Of a stretch of 64,000 nucleotides of DNA, positions 42,530 through 51,406 are shown piece after piece. A program made the translations under genes and the position numbers. Within the stretch, counting starts at the first letter, position 1. Each line of letters opens with the position of its first letter. The notes under the pieces are model-generated. The model had not been told where the DNA came from. It worked only from the letters and a program-made list of their open reading frames with translations, and did not search any database. Source of the stretch: an uncultured Verrucomicrobiota bacterium. Its GTDB lineage: Bacteria > Verrucomicrobiota > Verrucomicrobiia > Opitutales > Intestinicryptomonadaceae. The stretch spans positions 25,990 through 89,989 of the forward strand of contig CASFDK010000003.1 of assembly GCA_949293415.1 (NCBI GenBank), in the 5' to 3' direction.

Positions 42530-45175
42530 ATGAGAAAAACATACATTGCATTATTTGTGGCGGCGGGCATTGCGCTTTCCGCCGCCGCGTCCGAAACGCA
42601 GTACAAAGTGGAAAGCTTTAACGGCGCGCCCTACATAACCGAAAACGGCAAGCCGCTGCGCAACCGCATTGTGTGGGTCGCGGGCGGGTGCGGCGAAAGC
42701 CTCAACCATCCCCTTCTGAAAAAAGCCGATGTCTGGAACGAATGCGAACTCGAATTCCAAGCCCCGAACGACATCCCCGCAATCGTCCAGCTGCGCATGG
42801 GAAAGAGCGCGGGCGAAATCTATTTTTCGAAATGGGAGGTTTCGGAATCGGAAAGCGGAAATGTCGTTTTCGCACTCGACACGACATCGGAAAAACCCGA
42901 TAAAAGCATAGCCTACTGGTGCGTGGGCTTCCGCGAAAATCCGCCGGTAAAACTCGAAAACGTCGATACGGGCGACGGCGAACGCGCGCTCAAGCTCACC
43001 CTCGGCAGCGACAAGAAGCTCGAATCGTTCCATCTGTACCGAAATTCCATCCCCGTCGAAAAGGGGAAAAAATACAAGGTTAAGCTCCGCGCAAAAAGCG
43101 ACGCGCCGCGCCCGTTTTCGACCTCGATCTACTATTACGACAACAAATTCATGTTCGTAAAGTCCGACACCACGATAGCCTCGTCCACAATCAAACACGC
43201 GGCAAAGGCGGGCGTAGATTTCGTGTCGTTCGAAATAAACAGCGTCTGGACAAAGCCAAACGAAAAACCCGATTTCAAATACATCGACAGCACGTTCGGC
43301 GTTTTCCTCGAGGCAAACCCAAAGGCAAAGCTCATCCCCCGCGTGCGGCTCGACCCCCAAATCAACAAATGGTGGCGCAACTCGCATCCCGACGACATGA
43401 TGAAAAATTCCGACGGCACAATCAACGAAAGCTACATTTCGGTGTCGTCGCCGACCTACCGCAAAGAGGCGGCGGAATCGCTGCGCCAGTTCATCGAATA
43501 CTGCGAAGCACACTACCCGAACAATATGGCGGGCTACCATCCCGCGGGCGGAAACTCGCGCGAATGGTTCTACGGCGGCACTTGGCACAGCACCTTCAGC
43601 GGCTATGACATCAACACCTTAAAAGCGTGGCGTGTGTGGTTGAAAAACAAATACGGCTCTCTCGAAAACCTCGCAAAGGCGTGGAACTGCAGCGCACCCG
43701 AATCTTTCGAAAAAATCGGATTGCCCACGAAGGAGGAACGAGAAACGCCCACCTACATAATCGATCCCAAAACGCAGTGGAAAATCGCCGACCTGAACCT
43801 GTTCCTTCAGGACGAAATGGCGGATACCGTACTCGGGCTTGCAAAGGTCATCCGCAAAGCCGCTCCGAACAGGCTTTCGATTTTCTTCTTCGGCTACGGT
43901 TTCGAATTTTCGGGCGTGCGCAACAGTCCCGCATTCTCGGGGCACTACGCGCTTTCGAAAATCATAAAGTCGCCCGACATCGACGCAATATCGGGACCGA
44001 TTTCGTACTTTGACAGGAATTTCGGCGAAGGCAAAACGACGATGGGCGCAACCGAATCCATAACCGATGCGGGCAAACTCTGGATTGACGAAGACGACAC
44101 TTCAACATACCTCGCCCCGCGCGACGGACGCAACTACCCCGGAAAGTACTCGGGACTGTACACGCTCGAGGACTCACGCGAAGTCCTGCGCCGCAACCTC
44201 GCACAGGAGACCGTCCGCAACAACGGCGTGTGGTGGATGGACCTCTTCGGACAGGGCTGGTTCGACGACAAAAAACTCTGGCGCGAAATGAAAAGTTTCG
44301 CAAAACCCGAACGCGACATAATAGCCCATCCCCTGCCCTACCGTCCGCAAATGCGCCTTGTAATGGACGAAACTTCGATGTGTATGATAGCCGCAAAAGG
44401 CGCGGCGGGAATTACAACAAACAAACTGATGGCGTTGGGAAGAGCCGCCGCCAACCGCTCGGGCGTACCGTTCGGACAGTACCTGCTCGCCGACGTTCTC
44501 GCAAAACCCGAAGCCGCAAAGCTCAACGCAATGCTGTCGCTCTACGCGCTGAACGCACGACAACGCGCCGAGTGTGCCGCACTGCGCGAAAAATCGGCAA
44601 ACATCTGGGCATGGCTTCCCGCGTACATCGACACCGACAAACGCGAGTTCTCGACATCCGCAGTCGAAGAGGCGACGGGCTTCAAAGTCAAACACATCAC
44701 AGCGAAAGCTACGGCAACACCGACCGACGACGGGATGAAAATCGGGCTGAAACCTATAACGGGCACGGAATACGCAATGCCGATGCTCTCGCCGATTCCC
44801 GAAAAGGGCGACGTTGTACTTGCAAAATTCGAAAGCGGTTTGCCCGCAATCGTGTTGCGCACAAGCGGCAAACACCCGCAGCTCTTCTGCGGCGTACCCG
44901 AAATTCCGACCGAGCTTTACCGACATATGGCGCAGCTCGCGGGGGTGCACGTGTACAACAAACAGGGCGCGGTCGTCTACGCAAACGGCGCATACGTCTC
45001 GGTTACGGCGGTCGAAGACGGCGAATACGAAATCGACCTCGGACGCGACGGAGCGGTCTACAATGCGCTCACGGGCAACAAGCTCGGGAGCTCGAGAACA
45101 CTGACGCTCAAAATGAAAAAGGGCGACTGCCGTTTCCTTCGTCTGGGCAAAGGCAACGCCGACTTCGAAAAATAG
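42530..45175 (+). CDS. Secreted glycosidase-like protein (GH42/GH-A-like), second paralogue
   Basis: An 881-aa paralogue of the preceding protein with the same domain order. The signal peptide is cleaved by Sec rather than lipid-modified (GIALSAAASETQ). Matching motifs are GYHPAGGNSREWFYGG with Glu345, LWIDEDDTSTYLAPRDG with Glu521, ANIWAWLPAYIDTDKREFSTSAVEEATGF, and a similar C-terminal domain (VVYANGAYVSVTAVEDGEYEIDL). One likely works bound to a membrane and the other free in the periplasm or outside. The two genes form an operon closed by a terminator. Confidence 0.72.
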   Translation: MRKTYIALFVAAGIALSAAASETQYKVESFNGAPYITENGKPLRNRIVWVAGGCGESLNHPLLKKADVWNECELEFQAPNDIPAIVQLRMGKSAGEIYFSKWEVSESESGNVVFALDTTSEKPDKSIAYWCVGFRENPPVKLENVDTGDGERALKLTLGSDKKLESFHLYRNSIPVEKGKKYKVKLRAKSDAPRPFSTSIYYYDNKFMFVKSDTTIASSTIKHAAKAGVDFVSFEINSVWTKPNEKPDFKYIDSTFGVFLEANPKAKLIPRVRLDPQINKWWRNSHPDDMMKNSDGTINESYISVSSPTYRKEAAESLRQFIEYCEAHYPNNMAGYHPAGGNSREWFYGGTWHSTFSGYDINTLKAWRVWLKNKYGSLENLAKAWNCSAPESFEKIGLPTKEERETPTYIIDPKTQWKIADLNLFLQDEMADTVLGLAKVIRKAAPNRLSIFFFGYGFEFSGVRNSPAFSGHYALSKIIKSPDIDAISGPISYFDRNFGEGKTTMGATESITDAGKLWIDEDDTSTYLAPRDGRNYPGKYSGLYTLEDSREVLRRNLAQETVRNNGVWWMDLFGQGWFDDKKLWREMKSFAKPERDIIAHPLPYRPQMRLVMDETSMCMIAAKGAAGITTNKLMALGRAAANRSGVPFGQYLLADVLAKPEAAKLNAMLSLYALNARQRAECAALREKSANIWAWLPAYIDTDKREFSTSAVEEATGFKVKHITAKATATPTDDGMKIGLKPITGTEYAMPMLSPIPEKGDVVLAKFESGLPAIVLRTSGKHPQLFCGVPEIPTELYRHMAQLAGVHVYNKQGAVVYANGAYVSVTAVEDGEYEIDLGRDGAVYNALTGNKLGSSRTLTLKMKKGDCRFLRLGKGNADFEK

Positions 45176-45192
45176 AAATGAAAGCTTCCGCA

Positions 45193-45220
45193 AACCGCCG
45201 AATCTTCGGCGGTTTTTTTT
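45193..45220 (+). terminator. Intrinsic terminator of the glycosidase-like pair
   Basis: Stem ACCGCCGA-ATC-TTCGGCGGT followed by T8, 18 bp after the stop codon at 45175. Confidence 0.92.
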
Positions 45221-45277
45221 GCGAAAAACCGATGCAGAAATTCCACAAAAAACGTAATTTTAAATAAGAAATAAAGA

Positions 45278-45306
45278 TTGACAAAAAAACAAACAAACCC
45301 AAATAT
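45278..45306 (+). promoter_or_regulatory. Possible promoter of the GMC oxidoreductase operon
   Basis: TTGACA (45278-45283), 17-bp spacer rich in A and C, AAATAT (45301-45306). The -35 is perfect, the -10 weak. It lies 26 bp upstream of the first ATG. Confidence 0.4.
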
Positions 45307-45331
45307 TTCACCAATAAACCACTTATCGTAT

Positions 45332-45871
45332 ATGATTAGCAGAAGAGAATTCATACAGGATGCAGCCATTGCCGCATCGGGAATAGTTCTTGCCGGCTGC
45401 GGCGCGGACAAATCGTCAGTCTTCAACGGGGACGAAAGAAATTGCCTCGTAGCACTCGCCGAACAGATTATCCCAGCCGACGAAAAATTCGGCGGCGCAA
45501 CCGACGCCGGCGTTATAAATTACATAGAAACATTCGCCACAAAATACTATCCCGAAATAGTTCCGTATTATCGGGCACAACTGGCAATGCTTCAAAAGGC
45601 GTGCAAAGCTGTAAATTCGAAAAAGTTCCAAAAGCTGGACTTTTCAGCCCAAACGGCGTTTATGAAGCAAATGGAGGTCGGTAAAGTCCCGTTTGCGGAA
45701 TGGAACGCCTCGGACCAGCGCAGTTTCTTCAACGAAATCCTGACGCGCTCTATGCAGGGCTTTTTCGGTGCGCCGCGGCACGGCGGAAACAAAAACTACA
45801 TGTCCTATAAAATGCTCGGGCTTGATATGCCGGTTGTTATCGGACAAAACCGCTACGAAAGGAGGTCGTAA
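45332..45871 (+). CDS. Tat-exported small subunit of a GMC dehydrogenase (gluconate 2-dehydrogenase subunit 3 family)
   Basis: A 179-aa protein. MISRREFIQDAAIAASGIVLAGCGAD is a twin-arginine signal joined to a lipobox (LAGC). The mature part matches subunit 3 of FAD-dependent sugar dehydrogenases: ERNCLVALAEQIIPADEKFGGATDAGVINYIE, SAQTAFMKQME, FFNEILTRSMQGFFGAPRHGGNKNYMSYKMLG. In known complexes this subunit carries the catalytic subunit across the membrane as a hitch-hiker. The start at 45332 is fixed by the Tat motif. Its stop overlaps the next start (TAATG). Confidence 0.9.
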   Translation: MISRREFIQDAAIAASGIVLAGCGADKSSVFNGDERNCLVALAEQIIPADEKFGGATDAGVINYIETFATKYYPEIVPYYRAQLAMLQKACKAVNSKKFQKLDFSAQTAFMKQMEVGKVPFAEWNASDQRSFFNEILTRSMQGFFGAPRHGGNKNYMSYKMLGLDMPVVIGQNRYERRS

Positions 45872-47547
45872 TGGCTTCGGAAATCTTGCACGAAAAGACG
45901 GACGTTGTAATCGTAGGCGCGGGTGCTGGCGGCGGCGTTGTGGCAAAACAGCTGGCTGTTCGCGGAATCAAGTGTGTAGGCTTGGAACGCGGAGACTGGC
46001 CAATCTACGACGAAAATGCAAACGACGAACTTATAAACCAACGCACACACGCAATAAAATCGCTCCACGGACCCGACAGGCGTAAATTTCCACGCATTGC
46101 CTACAGAAATGAAAAAATGGTCAAATTGCACAATCTCTGGAGCAGCGCAGCGCCGTCAATCGCCGCGTGCGTCGGCTCGGGCACGGTTACATACGGCGCG
46201 ATGGGCTGGCGATTTATGCCGCAGGATTTCAAACTGAAAACACTCTACGGCGACAAGGTTAAAGGCTCGGCACTCGAAGACTGGCCCATATCCTACGACG
46301 ACCTCGAACCGTACTACGAACAGGCGGAGTACGAAATCGGAGTCTCGGGCGACATGAAGGACAACCCCTTCGCCCCGCCGCGAAAAAAGCCCTTCCCAAT
46401 GCCCGCGTTCGAGTACAATTGGGAGGATAAGCACATATTAATTCCCGCAATGAAGCGGCTCGGGTTGCACCCGTTCCCGGTTCCGATGCTGCGCAATTCT
46501 GTGCGCTATAACGGACGCGCCGCATGCATACGCAACCACACATGCCTCGGATACATGTGCCCGTGCGATGCAAAGAACGGCACGCAAAACACGGTTATCC
46601 CCACCGCGTTGAAAACCGGCAACTTCGAGCTACGCACAAATTCCGTTGCATTCGAAGTGGTAATGGAAGGCAAACGCGCAGTGGGCGTAAAATATTTCGA
46701 CGCACAAAGACGCGCCCACTTCCAACCCGCAGATGCGGTTGTTGTTGCCGCCTCGTCGATTGAGACCGTGCGACTGTTGTTCCTTTCCAAAAGCAAACTT
46801 TTCCCGCACGGGCTCGGCAATCAAAACGACATGCTCGGACGTTGCGCCCACAGCCACATCTATTGCGGAGCTACGGGACTTTTCGACGAAGACGTCGCGC
46901 GGGAATTCGGACCGGGCGCAACAGTCGCCTTCTCCGACTTCAACCACAACGCCTCGCAAAAGATTTTTGCAGGCGTGCTCTGCAGCGAGTTCTACCAGCT
47001 ACCGTGGCAAAGGTCCATGGACAATCAGCCGAACGCCCCCAGATGGGGCGCCGAGCACAAACGAAGACTCCGCGAAAACTACCGCAAGGTACTCCGACTT
47101 TTCGGACCCGTTCAGGAAATCCCGATGTACGAATGCCGAATCGGGATTGAACCGCGCGTTCGCGACTGGTACGGTATTCCCGTTTTCGCCACACTCGGCG
47201 GAAGAAAACATCCGCTGTCGCTCGAACAGACAAAAATTTTGACCGACGCGGCGGAATCCGTACTCAGGGAAGCCGGCGCAAAAACGACATGGAAAATCAA
47301 TGCGAAGCCAAACCTTAACGGCGCAAACGGCGCGGGGCAACACCAAGCAGGCTCGTGCAGAATGGGCGACGACCCCGTAAAATCTGTTGTCGACCCGAAC
47401 TGTAAAATTTGGGACACGGAAAACGTGTGGATCGGCGACGGTTCGGTACATGTGAGCAACGGCGGATTCAACCCCGTGCTGACGATAATGGCTCTGGCTT
47501 ACAGAACGGGCGAAAACATCGCAAAAGCATTCGGAAAGAAAGCGTAG
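45871..47547 (+). CDS. GMC-family FAD oxidoreductase, catalytic subunit of a periplasmic sugar dehydrogenase
   Basis: A 558-aa flavoenzyme. The FAD-binding motif is DVVIVGAGAGGGVVAKQLAVRGIKCVGLERGD; ACVGSGTVTYGAMGWRF and the GYMCPCDAKNGTQNT segment follow. The C-terminal block GQHQAGSCRMGDDP...NVWIGDGSVHVSNGGFNPVLTIMALAYRTGENIA holds the catalytic His and Asn region. There is no signal peptide, so it should be exported with its Tat subunit. A strong AGGAGG site lies just upstream. The set GMC + subunit 3 + cytochrome c is that of gluconate 2-dehydrogenase or glucoside 3-dehydrogenase; the neighbouring glycosidase-like genes favour glycosides as substrate. Confidence 0.9.
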   Translation: MASEILHEKTDVVIVGAGAGGGVVAKQLAVRGIKCVGLERGDWPIYDENANDELINQRTHAIKSLHGPDRRKFPRIAYRNEKMVKLHNLWSSAAPSIAACVGSGTVTYGAMGWRFMPQDFKLKTLYGDKVKGSALEDWPISYDDLEPYYEQAEYEIGVSGDMKDNPFAPPRKKPFPMPAFEYNWEDKHILIPAMKRLGLHPFPVPMLRNSVRYNGRAACIRNHTCLGYMCPCDAKNGTQNTVIPTALKTGNFELRTNSVAFEVVMEGKRAVGVKYFDAQRRAHFQPADAVVVAASSIETVRLLFLSKSKLFPHGLGNQNDMLGRCAHSHIYCGATGLFDEDVAREFGPGATVAFSDFNHNASQKIFAGVLCSEFYQLPWQRSMDNQPNAPRWGAEHKRRLRENYRKVLRLFGPVQEIPMYECRIGIEPRVRDWYGIPVFATLGGRKHPLSLEQTKILTDAAESVLREAGAKTTWKINAKPNLNGANGAGQHQAGSCRMGDDPVKSVVDPNCKIWDTENVWIGDGSVHVSNGGFNPVLTIMALAYRTGENIAKAFGKKA

Positions 47548-47551
47548 AAAT

Positions 47552-48544
47552 ATGAAAAAGAAAATATTTTTATCCTATTTTATTATTTTCTCGCTTTTAG
47601 CTCTCGCGGTCGCGGCTGGTGGCTACACGGCTTGGAACAAGCTTGACCCCCAATACACCTGCGCCCAATGCCACGAAGTAAAACCCACTCACGAACGCTG
47701 GATGAAGTCGGCGCATGCCGACATTTCGTGCACGGAATGCCACGGCACGGCAATTTCCAACGGAATCCACAGCCTGCGCGAGAAAGTGGGAATGGTCGTA
47801 TCGCACTTTACGAAAAACGTTCGCAACTCCGACATCAAAATGACGGAATCCCAACGGCTCGACGTTGCATCGCGCTGCGTAAACTGCCACAGAGCCGAAG
47901 CCGCGGACTGGAAGTCAGGCGGACACTCGACAACGTACGCAAATATCTTCGAAGACAAAATCCACAACGCGGTCGAAAAGCCATACTGGGAATGCTTTCG
48001 TTGCCATGGGATGTTCTACGACGGCAACATAGACGACTTGATGTCGTTCGACGGAAAGCCGGAAGACTGGAAAATCCGCAATCCCGAACAGCGCGCCCTG
48101 CCAGCAGTGCCGTGTTTGGCGTGCCACCAAGTGCACGCCGAAAAATCGCGCACGAAGGATTTTTCGGATGCCTACAAAACGCCGTTGCAGTCGAAAAGCG
48201 CGCCAAAAGCCGCGCTTTATATGAGGATTGAAAAAATGCACCTGCGCTCAGACTGCCTTACGCCGCTGAAAATGTACCTCGACGAAAAGCCTATTGCGAA
48301 CAGTAAAGATCCCAACCACGCGCTATGCCAACAGTGCCACTCGCCGAACTGGAGGCATGAAGCCGGCAGCTCCGACGACAAAACGCCGGTCGGCGCGCAC
48401 GCGGGTATGAGCTGTCTGGCGTGCCACAACCCGCATTCCGGCGAAGCTGCAAGTTCGTGCGCAAAATGCCACGACACTTCGGACAAAAAATTCGCCCCGA
48501 AAAAGGGAAAATGTCCGCAATTTATAAACATCCCAAAAAATTAA
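47552..48544 (+). CDS. Membrane-anchored octaheme c-type cytochrome (NapC/NirT-like start)
   Basis: A 330-aa protein with one N-terminal membrane anchor (IFLSYFIIFSLLALAVAAGGYTAW) and eight CXXCH motifs: CAQCH (Cys37), CTECH, CVNCH, CFRCH, CLACH, CQQCH, CLACH and CAKCH. The first two with HERWMKSAHADISC resemble NapC/NrfH. It starts 4 bp after the GMC gene, so it should be the electron acceptor of that dehydrogenase, in place of the mono- or triheme cytochromes known from such complexes. It could pass electrons to a quinone, an oxidase or an external acceptor. Cytochrome c maturation genes are not in this window. Confidence 0.9.
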   Translation: MKKKIFLSYFIIFSLLALAVAAGGYTAWNKLDPQYTCAQCHEVKPTHERWMKSAHADISCTECHGTAISNGIHSLREKVGMVVSHFTKNVRNSDIKMTESQRLDVASRCVNCHRAEAADWKSGGHSTTYANIFEDKIHNAVEKPYWECFRCHGMFYDGNIDDLMSFDGKPEDWKIRNPEQRALPAVPCLACHQVHAEKSRTKDFSDAYKTPLQSKSAPKAALYMRIEKMHLRSDCLTPLKMYLDEKPIANSKDPNHALCQQCHSPNWRHEAGSSDDKTPVGAHAGMSCLACHNPHSGEAASSCAKCHDTSDKKFAPKKGKCPQFINIPKN

Positions 48545-48566
48545 ATTCGGACAAATTATAATTTTG

Positions 48567-48612
48567 AAAAAAACGCAAACGCCAATGCCGGAAACTATTT
48601 CCGCTTGGCGTT
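48567..48612 (-). terminator. Terminator hairpin whose loop is the stop codon of the ABC-F gene
   Basis: On the minus strand AACGCCAA-G-CGGAAA-TAG-TTTCCG-GCA-TTGGCGTT, then GCG and T7. The apical loop TAG (48597-48595) is the stop codon of the gene. The stem thus includes the last codons. Confidence 0.75.
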
Positions 48613-50511
48613 TTCGATTGCCTCGCGCCGCTCCTCGAGTTCCGCCCATCTGTCCATCAGGCGCGAATCCTCCGCGTCAAGCTCCTCTATGCGCCTGTTG
48701 ATGTCGGCAAGCTTGTCGAAGTTTGCGACCACAAAATTCTGGTCTTCGAGTTTCGCGGCAAGCTCGGCGCGCTCAGCTTCGACCGCCCCGATGCGCGACG
48801 GCAAAGTCTCCAATTCTTCGCGCTCCTTGTTTGTGAATTTGTCGGTGCGTTTGCGCGGCTGCTCGGGCTGAATCGGCGCGGATTGGCGCGACTGTTTTGC
48901 CTCGCGGGCCGCAGCTTCGGCGGCTTTGAATTTTTCCCATTCGTCGTACCCGCCGACAAGCTCGCGGATTTCCCCGTTCTCGCCGAAACAGAATACGCCC
49001 GTTACGATGTCGTCAAGAAACGAGCGGTCGTGCGATACGAGAAGAACCGTTCCGTTGAAGTCGGCGAGCGCGTTTTCGAGAATGTCGATTGTTGGCATAT
49101 CGAGGTCGTTCGTGGGTTCGTCGAGCACGAGCACGTTCGCGGGAGTTGCAAACATTTTCGCAAGCATAAGACGGTTCTTTTCCCCTCCCGAGAGTGTGCC
49201 GATTTCGCTTAGAATCTTCGACGGCTCGAAGAGGAAATTCTGGAGGTAGCCCATCACATTCTGCTTCGCGCCGTTGACCGTTACGAAATCCGAACCGCCG
49301 CCGACGAAATCGCAAAGCCGCATATTGTCGTCGAGGTCATTGCGCAGCTGGTCGAAGTAGCCTATCTGCAGCGACGTTCCGCGCACCACTTCGCCCGAAT
49401 CGGGCTTGAGCGAGCCGAGCAGCAAATTTAGCAGCGTCGTTTTGCCTATGCCGTTGCGCCCGATGATTCCTATTTTGTCGCCGCGGAAAATGGTCGTCGA
49501 AAAGTCTTTCACGACGGGCTTTTCGCCGTAGGAAAAGGAAATGTCCTTCACGTCGAGAACCTTTCTGCCGCCCTGCTCGGCTTCCTGTACGCGCAGATTC
49601 AGGTCGCCCGCCGAACCGATTCGCGCCTTCCTGATTTCGCGCAGCTTCATAAGCTCGCGCACCCTGCCCTCGTTTCGCGTGCGCCGCGCCTTGATTCCCC
49701 TGCGCAGCCATGCCTCCTCCTGAGCGAGCTTTTTGTCGAATACCGCCTCGTTGCGCTCGCGGGCGGCGAGCAGTTCGTCGCGGCGGCGCATAAATTCGTC
49801 GAAGCCGCAGTCGAAGGCAATGAGCTTGCCCCTGTCGACCTCCACAACGCTCGTTGCGAGATTGCGCAAAAACGCACGGTCGTGCGATACGAACACAAGC
49901 GTCTTGCCGCACGATTTCAGAAATTTCTCGAGCCACAAAACGGAGTCGATGTCGAGATGGTTCGTGGGCTCGTCGAGCAAAAGTATGTCGGGATTCGAGA
50001 CGAGTCCGCGCCCGAGAAGCGCGCGGCGTTTTAGCCCCGCCGACGCCGACGACATCTCGATGTCGGGCGAAATTTCGAGCCTGTCGATTACCGCGCGGAT
50101 TTTCGAATCGGCATCCCACGCGTCAAGCTCGTCGAGCTTTGCCGAGAGCGTGTCAAACTCGCGGCGTTCGGCTTCGCCGCCGCTTTCGGACCGATTCGAA
50201 AGCTCCATATGCCGCGCCAGAAGCCTGCCCGTTTCGCCGAGTCCGTCGGCGACGACCGCATACGCCGAACCCGAAAGATCCAAGGGAACGTCCTGCGGAA
50301 GATACGCGGCGGTCGTCGATTTCATACGCTCCACGCGCCCCGCGTCGGGTTCGTTCAGCCCCGCAATCAGCTTCAGCAGCGACGTTTTTCCGCAGCCGTT
50401 GCGCCCGACGAGCGCGATTGAATCGCCCGCCTGCACGCTCAAGTCGGCATCGACAAGAAGCGGTTTCAGACCGTATTTTAGCGAAACACTGCAAAGGGAA
50501 ATCAGACTCAT
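48595..50511 (-). CDS. ABC-F ATPase (Uup-like)
   Basis: A 638-aa soluble protein with two ABC domains and no membrane part. First Walker A is GRNGCGKTSLLKLIAGL, with signature SSASAGLKRRALLGRGLVSNPDILLLDEPTNHLDID. The inter-domain linker has the ERNEAVFDKKLAQEEAWLRRGIKARRTRNEGRV pattern seen in Uup. Second Walker A is GRNGIGKTTLLNLLLGSL, with GTLSGGEKNRLMLAKMF. A C-terminal coiled coil (RIGAVEAERAELAAKLEDQ) completes the Uup type. Such proteins act on ribosomes or DNA-related processes. It is convergent with the cytochrome gene and lies 50 bp after the thioesterase gene. Confidence 0.93.
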   Translation of the reverse strand: MSLISLCSVSLKYGLKPLLVDADLSVQAGDSIALVGRNGCGKTSLLKLIAGLNEPDAGRVERMKSTTAAYLPQDVPLDLSGSAYAVVADGLGETGRLLARHMELSNRSESGGEAERREFDTLSAKLDELDAWDADSKIRAVIDRLEISPDIEMSSASAGLKRRALLGRGLVSNPDILLLDEPTNHLDIDSVLWLEKFLKSCGKTLVFVSHDRAFLRNLATSVVEVDRGKLIAFDCGFDEFMRRRDELLAARERNEAVFDKKLAQEEAWLRRGIKARRTRNEGRVRELMKLREIRKARIGSAGDLNLRVQEAEQGGRKVLDVKDISFSYGEKPVVKDFSTTIFRGDKIGIIGRNGIGKTTLLNLLLGSLKPDSGEVVRGTSLQIGYFDQLRNDLDDNMRLCDFVGGGSDFVTVNGAKQNVMGYLQNFLFEPSKILSEIGTLSGGEKNRLMLAKMFATPANVLVLDEPTNDLDMPTIDILENALADFNGTVLLVSHDRSFLDDIVTGVFCFGENGEIRELVGGYDEWEKFKAAEAAAREAKQSRQSAPIQPEQPRKRTDKFTNKEREELETLPSRIGAVEAERAELAAKLEDQNFVVANFDKLADINRRIEELDAEDSRLMDRWAELEERREAIENAKRK

Positions 50512-50561
50512 AAAAATACCGCCGATTTATAGCCGAAGCCCGTCCGCTGACAACACTAAAA

Positions 50562-51308
50562 TCATCCGCGCAACCCGCGCCAGTCCACAAACACGCGGGC
50601 ACACTCTCGCGAACCGTCCCCCGAGCGAACCGATGTAATACTGCGGTCGCCGCGCAGCTGGCAGAAAGCCGCCACCCGATTGTGCGGAAGAACCTCGTCC
50701 AAGAAGGAAATGCCCACGCGCTGCGGCTCGCGGGTCTGCGCAAACTCGGACGGAACCGACTCGACAGCCCAAATCATATAGACGGAATTGTTGACGTGCC
50801 CGTTTAAGTCGATGTCGTCGTTGCGGGCGGAAAAGTCCGATTCCGCCGATGGCGCGGCTGCGTCGATTTTCGGAAACGGCTCGTCGAAGCTCCAAGAATT
50901 GGCGGTTTCGGGATGCGTTTGCCAATCGGCAATGCGCTCCAAGCGTGCAATTCGGCGCGAATTCATATCGAACAAAAGCCACTGCGAGCGCGCAGTAAAC
51001 AGCGGCTTGCCGTCGGCATCGACCGCCGAAAACTCGCGGCAGGTTGCAATGCGCTCGCGGAATGACGACCACGTCGAAAGAAAGACGCGTTCGCCCCAAT
51101 GCGGAATGCGCGAAATCTCGACGACGATTTTCGACAACGCCCAACCCAAACCGAGCGGCTTCAAATCGTCGAACCCGACTCCGATGACACGCGCGTGCTC
51201 GGTCGCGATTTCCTGAAGCATCTGCAAAAGAGCGGGCATCTTCAGCCGCCCGAACCTGTCGCAGTCGGAAATGCGGACTTTGTAATCGGCTTTGAAAATA
51301 TTGTCCAT
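50562..51308 (-). CDS. Acyl-ACP thioesterase (Fat-type)
   Basis: A 248-aa hot-dog-fold enzyme releasing free fatty acids from acyl carrier protein. Features are FKADYKVRISDCDRFGRLKMPALLQMLQEIATEHA at the N-terminus, GERVFLSTWSSFRERIATCREF, SQWLLFDMNSRRIARL, and the catalytic-domain repeat SARNDDIDLNGHVNNSVYMIWAVESVP with the DxNxHxNN motif. The catalytic His and Asn are present. Length suits bacterial two-hot-dog thioesterases. It may share a transcript with the ABC-F gene downstream (50-bp gap) and is separated from the Bat operon by a terminator. Confidence 0.9.
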   Translation of the reverse strand: MDNIFKADYKVRISDCDRFGRLKMPALLQMLQEIATEHARVIGVGFDDLKPLGLGWALSKIVVEISRIPHWGERVFLSTWSSFRERIATCREFSAVDADGKPLFTARSQWLLFDMNSRRIARLERIADWQTHPETANSWSFDEPFPKIDAAAPSAESDFSARNDDIDLNGHVNNSVYMIWAVESVPSEFAQTREPQRVGISFLDEVLPHNRVAAFCQLRGDRSITSVRSGDGSRECARVFVDWRGLRG

Positions 51309-51360
51309 AGCGCGGAAAATTCAACCTCAAAGCCGGAGAATTTTCAACAATATCCGCGAC

Positions 51361-51386
51361 AAAAAAACCGCGCCAAATCGGCGCGG
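51361..51386 (-). terminator. Intrinsic terminator of the MoxR-Bat operon
   Basis: On the minus strand CCGCGCC-GATTT-GGCGCGG followed by T7, 20 bp after the batE stop. Confidence 0.92.
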
Positions 51387-51406
51387 CTCTGTGTGCCCGT
51401 TTTCCT

